Origin: CALHAX01 sp039816705
GTDB taxonomy: Bacteria; Pseudomonadota; Alphaproteobacteria; Rhizobiales; CALHAX01
DNA length: 10,966 nt
Direction of reading: 5' to 3'
Assembly (NCBI GenBank): GCA_039816705.1
Contig: JBCBXF010000097.1
Coordinates: forward strand, 1-10,966
The notes beneath the pieces are model-generated. The model did no database searches, was not told the DNA's origin, and saw nothing but the letters and a program-made list of their open reading frames with translations. Made by a program: the position numbers and the translations under genes. Below are positions 6,563 through 10,966 of the stretch, piece after piece (within the stretch, counting starts at the first letter, position 1; each line of letters starts with the position of its first letter).

Positions 6563-6925
6563 CTAGAATTTCAATCCGCCGTCGCGGGCGGCGTCCGCCA
6601 GTGCTTTCACACGGCCATGATAAATGTACGAACCACGGTCGAAGATAACGTCGGTGACACCGGCTTTCGTCGCGCGTTCAGCGACGAGTTTGCCAACCGC
6701 GCTTGCTGCGTCCTTGTTGGCGCCAGTCTTGATCGAGCCTTTGACGTCCTTGTCGAGCGTCGAGGCGGACGCGACCGTGTGGCCCTTCGCATCATCGATG
6801 ACCTGCGCATAGATGTGTTGCGAGGAGCGAAACACGGAGAGCCGCGGGCGACCGTTCGCACGCTTTGTCACCTGACGACGGACACGGGCCTTGCGTGCCT
6901 CTGATTTTGCCTTGAGCGATGCCAT
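6563..6925 (-). CDS. rplR: 50S ribosomal protein L18
   Basis: L18 binds 5S rRNA in the central protuberance, with L5 as partner. The 120-residue product has the basic N-terminal arm (EARKARVRRQVTKRANGRPR), the core GRPRLSVFRSSQHIYAQVID (25-44), GKLVAERATKAGVTDVIFDRG (78-98), and YHGRVKALADAARDGGLKF at the end. ATG is at 6923-6925. The likely Shine-Dalgarno is the purine run GAAGAGA about nine bases upstream. Oddly, CCTCC, which resembles the anti-Shine-Dalgarno, lies directly before the start codon. It lies between rplF and rpsE. Confidence 0.97.
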   Translation of the reverse strand: MASLKAKSEARKARVRRQVTKRANGRPRLSVFRSSQHIYAQVIDDAKGHTVASASTLDKDVKGSIKTGANKDAASAVGKLVAERATKAGVTDVIFDRGSYIYHGRVKALADAARDGGLKF

Positions 6926-6975
6926 CGGAGGTATCTCTTCTCACCAGTGTTTTGTCAGTTTGCTGCGCTACTCCT

Positions 6976-6995
6976 AAGCACCCGCAAAGGGGCTT
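6976..6995 (-). promoter_or_regulatory. Stem-loop in the rplF-rplR spacer
   Basis: The minus strand reads AAGC-CCC-TTTGC-GGG-T-GCTT: seven base pairs with one bulged T and a 5-nt loop, in the 93-base rplF-rplR spacer. It begins 23 bases after the rplF stop. No U-tract follows. Function is not known. Confidence 0.4.
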
Positions 6996-7018
6996 GGCGT
7001 CCACGCAGGAGCGACTGA

Positions 7019-7552
7019 CTATTTCTTCTTGCCTTCCTTGCGGAAGATCGTTTCATCCGAATACTTGATGCCCTTGCCCTTGTAGGGCTCCGGCGGACGG
7101 TAGGCACGCACTTCGGCGCAGAACTGACCGACGAGCTGCTTCTCGATGCCCGAGACGACGATCTCTGTCGGCTTGGTGACCTTGACGTCGAGCTCCTGCG
7201 GGATCGGGTGCAGCACATCGTGGCTGAGGCCAAGCTGCAGCTGCAGGTTCGCGCCCTGCATCTGCGCGCGATAACCGACGCCGTTGATCTCAAGCGTCTT
7301 GGTGAAGCCGTCGGTCACACCGGTCACGAGATTTTGCACCAGCGTGCGGGACATCCCCCACATCGAGCGCGCACGTTTCGACTGGCCGCGCGGCTCAACG
7401 ACAATGGCGCCGTCATCCATCCGCACTGTAACGTCGTCCACGAGCGTGACCTCAAGCTGGCCCTTGCTGCCTTTCACCTTGACCGTCTGACCGGAAACGC
7501 TGGCTTCCACGCCTGACGGGATCTCGATGGGTTTCTTGCCGATCCGCGACAT
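7019..7552 (-). CDS. rplF: 50S ribosomal protein L6
   Basis: L6 lies near the sarcin-ricin loop and the factor-binding site of the large subunit. The 177-residue product has the exact family length. It shows the MSRIGKKPIEIPSGVEAS start, two similar alpha/beta domains (about 1-82 and 83-177), SKRARSMWGMSRTLVQNLV near the first-domain helix, and the C-terminal signature YRPPEPYKGKGIKY. ATG at 7550-7552 has GAGGA eight bases upstream. The frame is open further upstream (to 7639), but that extension has no family similarity. It follows rpsH after 87 bases, with a 6/5/6 hairpin in the spacer. Confidence 0.98.
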   Translation of the reverse strand: MSRIGKKPIEIPSGVEASVSGQTVKVKGSKGQLEVTLVDDVTVRMDDGAIVVEPRGQSKRARSMWGMSRTLVQNLVTGVTDGFTKTLEINGVGYRAQMQGANLQLQLGLSHDVLHPIPQELDVKVTKPTEIVVSGIEKQLVGQFCAEVRAYRPPEPYKGKGIKYSDETIFRKEGKKK

Positions 7553-7568
7553 TGTTCTCGTCCTCTTT

Positions 7569-7585
7569 GCCCGACAGCTTCGGGC
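7569..7585 (-). promoter_or_regulatory. Intercistronic hairpin, rpsH-rplF spacer
   Basis: The minus strand reads GCCCGA-AGCTG-TCGGGC, a perfect 6-bp stem with a 5-nt loop, ending 16 bases before the rplF ATG. The rplF Shine-Dalgarno GAGGA lies just downstream and is left free. No U-tract follows. Confidence 0.45.
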
Positions 7586-7639
7586 CGCGTTCATGCGTTG
7601 TGCGGCGGAGCCCAATTGCCCCGCGCTGGTTTCATGCAC

Positions 7640-8038
7640 CTAGAAGATGCTGCAGAGCACCTCGCCGCCGACCTGCTCTTCACGGGCCTGCGTATCGGAC
7701 ATCACACCTTTGGGTGTCGACAGGATCGACACGCCAAGGCCGTTCATGACCGTCGGGATGTCCTTGACCGGAGAATAAACTCGTCGGCCCGGCTTCGAGA
7801 CGCGTTTGAGCGATTTAATCACCGGATCGCCGTTGTGGTACTTAAGTTCCACCTCAAGCTCCGGCTGCGCGCCTTTCGTCTCCATCTCAGCGTAGCCGCG
7901 GATGTAGCCTTCGGACGTCAGCACATCAAGCACCCGAGCGCGCAGTTTGGAGGCGGGCATAACGACCTTTGCCTTGCGGCGCATCTGGGCGTTGCGAATG
8001 CGGGTGAGCATATCGCCGATCGGATCGGATACGGGCAT
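7640..8038 (-). CDS. rpsH: 30S ribosomal protein S8
   Basis: S8 is a primary 16S rRNA-binding protein of the small-subunit body. In E. coli it also represses the spc operon by binding mRNA near rplE. The 132-residue product starts MPVSDPIGDMLTRIRNAQ and has MPASKLRARVLDVLTSEGYI (27-46). It ends with STPKGVMSDTQAREEQVGGEVLCSIF, the family C-terminal rRNA-binding signature. ATG at 8036-8038 has the strong GGGAGG seven bases upstream, overlapping the TAA of rpsN (TAAGGGAGG). Only 13 bases separate the two genes. Whether S8 autoregulates here cannot be told from the sequence. Confidence 0.98.
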   Translation of the reverse strand: MPVSDPIGDMLTRIRNAQMRRKAKVVMPASKLRARVLDVLTSEGYIRGYAEMETKGAQPELEVELKYHNGDPVIKSLKRVSKPGRRVYSPVKDIPTVMNGLGVSILSTPKGVMSDTQAREEQVGGEVLCSIF

Positions 8039-8051
8039 GTCGGTGCCTCCC

Positions 8052-8357
8052 TTACCAGGACGACTTGACCATGCCGGGCAGCATGCCCTGCGAGGTCAGT
8101 TCGCGCAGTGCGATGCGCGAGAGCTTCAGTTTGCGATAGTAGGCGCGTGGGCGCCCCGTCAGATCGCAACGGTTGCGCACGCGCGTCTTGGACGAGTCAC
8201 GCGGCAGCTGAGCGAGTTTCAGGGATGCCTTGAAGCGCTCTTCGCGCGAGGCATTCTCATCCTTGATCATCGCCTTCAGTTCAGCGCGCTTGCTGGCGAA
8301 CTGTTTCGTCAGCTTGCGCCGACGCTTGTTTTTCTCGATGGCACTCTTCTTGGCCAT
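8052..8357 (-). CDS. rpsN: 30S ribosomal protein S14, zinc-independent long form
   Basis: S14 is a head protein of the small subunit that binds 16S rRNA close to S3 and S10. The 101-residue length and a single cysteine (C64, in RNRCDLTGRPRAYYRK at 61-76) mark the long form without the CxxC zinc ribbon. The end LSRIALRELTSQGMLPGMVK (79-98) is typical. ATG at 8355-8357 has a perfect AGGAGG five bases upstream, the best Shine-Dalgarno in the window. A 4-bp CTCC/GGAG pairing with loop ATGA could partly cover it. It lies between rplE and rpsH as in most spc operons. Confidence 0.98.
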   Translation of the reverse strand: MAKKSAIEKNKRRRKLTKQFASKRAELKAMIKDENASREERFKASLKLAQLPRDSSKTRVRNRCDLTGRPRAYYRKLKLSRIALRELTSQGMLPGMVKSSW

Positions 8358-8415
8358 TGGACCTCCTCATGGAGCGTTCTGGGTTACCGGGGCGGCAAAG
8401 CTTTTCCTGAGCGGA

Positions 8416-8991
8416 TCAGCTCTCTTCGTTTTGCCCGGTGAACGGGAAATTAAATGCTTTGAGAAGCGCGCGCGCCTCATCATCACTGTCGGCGGTCGTA
8501 CAGACAATCACGTCCATTCCGAGGATCTCGTCGACCTTGTCGTAGTCGATCTCGGGGAACACGATGTGTTCCTTGATACCCATCGCGTAGTTGCCGCGAC
8601 CGTCGAAGCTCTTAGGGTTCAGCCCGCGAAAATCTTTCACGCGCGGCAGGGCGATCGTGACCAGGCGGTCCAAAAACTCATACATCCGCTGGCGGCGCAA
8701 CGTGACCTTGCAGCCGATCGCCATGCCATCACGCAGCTTGAACGTCGCAATCGATTTGCGCGCCTTGGTTGTCACCGGCTTCTGGCCGGCGATAAGCGTC
8801 ATGTCGTTGACCGCATTTTCGATCTTCTTGCGATCGTTAACAGCACCGCCAATGCCCATGTTCAGCACGATCTTCTCGAGCCGAGGCACACGCATCGGGT
8901 TGGTGTAGCCGAACTGTTCAGTCAGCTGGCCACGGATCGCATCATCATACTGCTTGCGAAGGCGCGGCACATAGGTGTTGGCATCAGCCAT
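8416..8991 (-). CDS. rplE: 50S ribosomal protein L5
   Basis: L5 binds 5S rRNA in the central protuberance and contacts P-site tRNA. The 191-residue product has MADANTYVPRLRKQYDDAIR at the start, NPMRVPRLEKIVLNMGIGGA (about 33-52), and LIAGQKPVTTKARKSIATFK. RDGMAIGCKVTLRRQRMYEF and DFRGLNPKSFDGRGNYAMGI follow, then IDYDKVDEILGMDVIVCTTA. A few extra residues at the end (GQNEES) exceed the common 179. ATG at 8989-8991 overlaps the end of rplX by eight bases (ATGGCTGA), which supports coupling, with GGGAG nine bases upstream. An upstream in-frame extension to 9057 lies inside rplX and is not used. Confidence 0.98.
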   Translation of the reverse strand: MADANTYVPRLRKQYDDAIRGQLTEQFGYTNPMRVPRLEKIVLNMGIGGAVNDRKKIENAVNDMTLIAGQKPVTTKARKSIATFKLRDGMAIGCKVTLRRQRMYEFLDRLVTIALPRVKDFRGLNPKSFDGRGNYAMGIKEHIVFPEIDYDKVDEILGMDVIVCTTADSDDEARALLKAFNFPFTGQNEES

Positions 8992-9307
8992 CGATCGTCT
9001 CTCCCGAGCGCTTGGCGAAGCGCACTTTCTTTCCGTCTTCCAGCGTCTTGAACCCAACCCGGGTCGGCTTGCCGTCTTTCGGATCCTCGAGGGCGAGGTT
9101 CGAAATGTGGATCGGTGCTTCCTTCTGGACGCGGCCGGCTTCCTGGCTGGCGGTCTGACGCTGGTGTTTCACCGTCATGTTAACGCCCTGCACGAGCGCC
9201 TTGTTTTCTGCGGGCATCACTTTCAGGACGACACCCTTTTTGCCAACGTCCTTGCCCGTCAGAACGACGACGTTGTCGTTCTTCTTGATCTTGAGTTTGG
9301 TGGCCAT
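8984..9307 (-). CDS. rplX: 50S ribosomal protein L24
   Basis: L24 starts large-subunit assembly by binding the 5' end of 23S rRNA. It sits near the exit tunnel. The 107-residue product has the KOW motif near the N-terminus (KIKKNDNVVVLTGKDVGKKG and VVLKVMPAENKALVQGVN, about 6-43), then KHQRQTASQEAGRVQKEAPI and the HISNLALEDP block. ATG at 9305-9307 overlaps the rplN stop by one base (TGATG) and has GGAGG seven bases upstream inside the end of rplN. A GTG at 9308-9310 is an alternative start three bases earlier. Its last bases overlap rplE. Confidence 0.97.
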   Translation of the reverse strand: MATKLKIKKNDNVVVLTGKDVGKKGVVLKVMPAENKALVQGVNMTVKHQRQTASQEAGRVQKEAPIHISNLALEDPKDGKPTRVGFKTLEDGKKVRFAKRSGETIDG

Positions 9308-9675
9308 CACAGCACCTCCGGCGCAAGCGAGACGATCTTCATGTGTTTCTTGCCGCGCAGCTCGCGCGTGACAGGTCCGAAAATGCGCGTGCCGATCGGC
9401 TCATTGTTGTTGTTGATCAGCACGGCTGCGTTGCGATCGAACCGGATCAGGCTGCCATCCTGTCGGCGGACACCGGAGGCGGTGCGCACGACCACGGCCT
9501 TCATGACCTGGCCTTTCTTCACGCGACCGCGCGGAATCGCTTCCTTGACGCTGACGACGATGATGTCACCCACCGATGCGTACTTGCGCTTGGAGCCGCC
9601 GAGCACCTTGATGCACTGCACGCGACGCGCGCCGGAATTGTCGGCAACGTCGAGATTGGTCTCGTCCTGAATCAT
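9307..9675 (-). CDS. rplN: 50S ribosomal protein L14
   Basis: L14 binds 23S rRNA at the subunit interface, forms an intersubunit bridge and is the contact for the silencing factor RsfS in bacteria. The 122-residue product is exactly the family length. It has MIQDETNLDVADNSGARRVQ (1-20), the signature AIPRGRVKKGQVMKAVVVRT (about 46-65), IRFDRNAAVLINNNNEPIGT, and RIFGPVTRELRGKKHMKIVS. ATG is at 9673-9675. The frame runs six codons further upstream to 9693, but the family always begins MIQ. It overlaps rplX by one base and follows rpsQ after a 107-base spacer with a 9-bp hairpin. Confidence 0.98.
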   Translation of the reverse strand: MIQDETNLDVADNSGARRVQCIKVLGGSKRKYASVGDIIVVSVKEAIPRGRVKKGQVMKAVVVRTASGVRRQDGSLIRFDRNAAVLINNNNEPIGTRIFGPVTRELRGKKHMKIVSLAPEVL

Positions 9676-9714
9676 CGCTTCCAGCCTTTTCAATCGAAAC
9701 CGGCGCTCAAGCCC

Positions 9715-9740
9715 GGCACCCCGGCAACCGCGGGGCTGCC
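9715..9740 (-). promoter_or_regulatory. Strong stem-loop in the rpsQ-rplN spacer
   Basis: On the minus strand GGCA-(G)-CCCCG pairs with CGGGG-TGCC around the loop CGGTTGC: nine GC-rich base pairs with a single bulged G. It lies 42 bases after the rpsQ stop and 39 bases before rplN. No U-tract follows, so it is not a standard terminator. It may mark an mRNA processing or stability site at the S10/spc boundary. Confidence 0.45.
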
Positions 9741-9782
9741 CGGCGATCGCTGAAGTTCAATCCTGTTGGTTGCGCGCGCCGA

Positions 9783-10028
9783 TCAACCGGCGGCACCTTC
9801 ATCCGCGATGACCGTCCACCGCTTGTTTTTCGAGATCGGGGCGCACTCGATGATCCGCACGGCCGCGCCGACCTTGAGCGTGTTGCTCTCGTCGTGGGCC
9901 TGATAGCGTTTCGAGCGACGCACCACCTTTTTATAGAGCGGGTGCGTGAAACGGCGTTCGACCTTCACGACAACGGTCTTGTCGGTCTTGTCGGACACCA
10001 CGACACCCTGAAGAATGCGTTTGGGCAT
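9783..10028 (-). CDS. rpsQ: 30S ribosomal protein S17
   Basis: S17 is an OB-fold protein that binds 16S rRNA helices in the body of the small subunit. The 81-residue product begins MPKRILQGVVVSDKTDKTVV. It has VERRFTHPLYKKVVRRSKRY (23-42), HDESNTLKVGAAVRIIECAP (45-64), and the final strand SKNKRWTVIADE. These are the family features and length. ATG at 10026-10028 has only a weak purine-rich AGAGAA upstream. It follows rpmC after 60 bases that hold a 6/5/6 hairpin. It closes the S10-type block. rplN follows. Confidence 0.97.
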   Translation of the reverse strand: MPKRILQGVVVSDKTDKTVVVKVERRFTHPLYKKVVRRSKRYQAHDESNTLKVGAAVRIIECAPISKNKRWTVIADEGAAG

Positions 10029-10058
10029 GACGTTCTCTTTGTCTCTCGCGTCTTGAAT

Positions 10059-10075
10059 GCGGAGAAAAACTCCGC
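10059..10075 (-). promoter_or_regulatory. Intercistronic hairpin, rpmC-rpsQ spacer
   Basis: The minus strand reads GCGGAG-TTTTT-CTCCGC, a perfect 6-bp stem with a five-T loop. It begins 13 bases after the rpmC stop. The T-run is in the loop, not after the stem, so it does not look like a terminator. Confidence 0.45.
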
Positions 10076-10088
10076 GCCGTTGTCGACG

Positions 10089-10298
10089 TCAGCCAGCCTC
10101 GTTGGCGGCTGCTGTCTTGCGTTCCTTGGCGACCGTCTGAACCCGCGCAATGCTGCGGCGGACCTGACGGATGCGGGCCGTGTTCTCGAGCTGACCGGTC
10201 GCCGTCTGAAAGCGCAGGTTGAACTGCTCTTTCTTCAGCTTCACCAGCTCATCATCCAGCTGGTCGGGGGTCAGGTCCCGGATCTCTGTGATCTTCAT
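10089..10298 (-). CDS. rpmC: 50S ribosomal protein L29
   Basis: L29 is a small helical large-subunit protein near the exit tunnel, close to the trigger factor and SRP docking site formed mainly by L23. The 69-residue product is two long helices. The first is MKITEIRDLTPDQLDDELVK followed by LKKEQFNLRFQTATGQLENT (21-40). The second contains the signature ARIRQVRRSIARVQTVAKER (41-60). ATG at 10296-10298 has GAGGA about seven bases upstream. rplP lies 42 bases upstream without a clear hairpin. Family length and position fit well. Confidence 0.97.
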   Translation of the reverse strand: MKITEIRDLTPDQLDDELVKLKKEQFNLRFQTATGQLENTARIRQVRRSIARVQTVAKERKTAAANEAG

Positions 10299-10340
10299 CG
10301 TCGTATCCTCAATGCTCTCGTCGTGTGCGGTCGGGCGGGT

Positions 10341-10754
10341 CTAGTCGCCGAGCCGCTTGACGATGCGCGTCTTGATCGGAAGTTTTGCCGCTGCCAGTGA
10401 GAGTGCCTCGCGCGCGACCGGCTCCGACACGCCGTCGATCTCAAACATGATGCGGCCAGGTTTCACCTTGGCGGCCCAGAACTCGACCGAGCCCTTGCCT
10501 TTACCCATTCGCACTTCCGTCGGCTTCTTGGTGACCGGCACGTCTGGGAAGATGCGGATCCAAACCCGCCCGACACGCTTCATCTGGCGGGTCATCGCAC
10601 GACGAGCTGCCTCGATCTGGCGTGCTGTCACCCGCTCCGGCTCAAGCGCCTTAAGGCCGAAAGACCCGAAGTTGAGCTCGGTCCCGCCTTTTGCGTTCCC
10701 CTTGATGCGCCCCTTGTGCATCTTGCGGAATTTTGTGCGTTTCGGTTGCAGCAT
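10341..10754 (-). CDS. rplP: 50S ribosomal protein L16
   Basis: L16 lies near the A-site and peptidyl-transferase region and helps accommodate aminoacyl-tRNA. The 137-residue product starts MLQPKRTKFRKMHKGRIKGN and has GGTELNFGSFGLKALEPERV (23-42) and ARQIEAARRAMTRQMKRVGR (44-63). IRIFPDVPVTKKPTEVRMGK lies at 66-85, with the conserved RMGKGKG loop (82-88), and FEIDGVSEPVAREALSLAAA follows. ATG is at 10752-10754 with AGGA nine bases upstream. A 61-base spacer separates it from the rpsC-like stop to the right. All features are standard. Confidence 0.98.
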   Translation of the reverse strand: MLQPKRTKFRKMHKGRIKGNAKGGTELNFGSFGLKALEPERVTARQIEAARRAMTRQMKRVGRVWIRIFPDVPVTKKPTEVRMGKGKGSVEFWAAKVKPGRIMFEIDGVSEPVAREALSLAAAKLPIKTRIVKRLGD

Positions 10755-10815
10755 GGTCGTTGGTCCTGTTGTGCCTTATCGGCTCATCTCTTGTCGGCCA
10801 GTCGCGTGATGCGCC

Positions 10816-10966
10816 TCAGCGTCCGCCTGGTGCGCCGCCGTCACGGTCGCGACGCGGGCGCCCGCCGCCGCCGCCTTCCTGCGCACCGACCCGCTGGGCC
10901 GCCGCGTGCTGCACCTGACGCCCGGCGCCATCAGCCGCCAAGTGCGCCAGCTGGAGGACTGGTGCG
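10816..10966 (-). CDS. rpsC: 3' end of likely ribosomal protein S3 gene, partial, upstream part doubtful
   Basis: A minus-strand frame open from the window edge ends with TGA at 10816-10818. Its last 25 residues, from about RVGAQEGGGGG to PRRDRDGGAPGGR, resemble the low-complexity Arg/Gly tail of alphaproteobacterial S3, and rpsC is the expected gene just upstream of rplP. S3 forms part of the mRNA entry channel. However, the 24 residues before that tail (QLAHLAADGAGRQVQ region) do not show the conserved KVWIFKGEILEHDP-type strand that should lie there. The plus strand reads like a LysR regulator instead. I trust the tail up to about 10893, not the rest. Confidence 0.5.
   Translation of the reverse strand, partial: APVLQLAHLAADGAGRQVQHAAAQRVGAQEGGGGGRPRRDRDGGAPGGR
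10909..10966 (+). other. Fragment resembling a LysR-type helix-turn-helix, cut by the window edge
   Basis: The plus strand reads LHLTPGAISRQVRQLEDWC in one open frame to the last base. This closely matches the recognition-helix segment of LysR-family regulators (pattern L.LTp.AiSrQvrqLE). No start codon or normal LysR N-terminus precedes it: the frame upstream reads through the S3 tail in antisense. It is therefore a fragment, probably joined to the ribosomal operon by misassembly or by a rearrangement. Confidence 0.45.

Noticed and set aside
8361..8375. CTCC-ATGA-GGAG hairpin over the rpsN Shine-Dalgarno
   Set aside because: Only four base pairs, too weak to claim as a regulatory structure, although its position is suggestive.
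8230..9051. Plus-strand open frame of 273 codons antisense to rpsN and rplE
   Set aside because: It lies opposite two conserved, correctly sized ribosomal genes, shows no recognisable family, and long antisense frames are common in GC-rich coding DNA.
9308..9310. GTG as start of rplX
   Set aside because: The adjacent ATG at 9305-9307 gives the normal protein and better spacing to GGAGG. GTG remains possible but changes only one residue.
8975..9670. Plus-strand open frame of 231 codons antisense to rplX and rplN
   Set aside because: Overlaps two essential conserved genes and looks like a codon-bias artefact.

Overview
The window is a GC-rich bacterial chromosome segment carrying most of the S10/spc/alpha ribosomal-protein super-operon. 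All 19 complete genes lie on the minus strand, so transcription runs from right to left. In transcription order they are rplP, rpmC, rpsQ, rplN, rplX, rplE, rpsN, rpsH, rplF, rplR, rpsE, rpmD, rplO, secY, adk, rpsM, rpsK, rpoA and rplQ. The 3' end of a likely rpsC precedes rplP at the right edge. The gene order (adk directly after secY, rpsM directly after adk, no rpmJ or infA, no rpsD before rpoA), the RpoA opening QKNWQDLIKPQK and the zinc-free long S14 all point to an alphaproteobacterium. I cannot name a genus.

Region by region: 10816-10966 holds a C-terminal S3-like tail that runs into sequence resembling a LysR helix-turn-helix on the other strand, probably an assembly or rearrangement junction. 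5079-10754 holds thirteen ribosomal-protein genes (L16 to L15). 2851-4901 holds secY and adk, coupled by an ATGA overlap. 114-2661 holds S13, S11, the RNA polymerase alpha subunit and L17. 52-80 is a clear intrinsic terminator that closes the operon. Bases 1-51 lie beyond it and show nothing I can identify.

The genes work together as the growth core of the cell: small- and large-subunit ribosomal proteins, the SecY channel that receives nascent membrane and secreted proteins, adenylate kinase for nucleotide balance, and the alpha subunit that nucleates RNA polymerase. Translational coupling is visible at rplN/rplX, rplX/rplE and secY/adk, where genes overlap by 1 to 8 bases.

The coding content is ordinary and highly conserved. 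The part worth a second look is between the genes. Most spacers contain a perfect or near-perfect hairpin, five of them with the same geometry (6-bp stem, 5-nt loop). The rplO-secY spacer can fold into a three-way junction closed by a 12-bp helix, and the adk-rpsM spacer holds three successive stem-loops. These are candidate cis-regulatory or processing elements. I found no CRISPR array, tRNA, rRNA, insertion sequence or phage gene.
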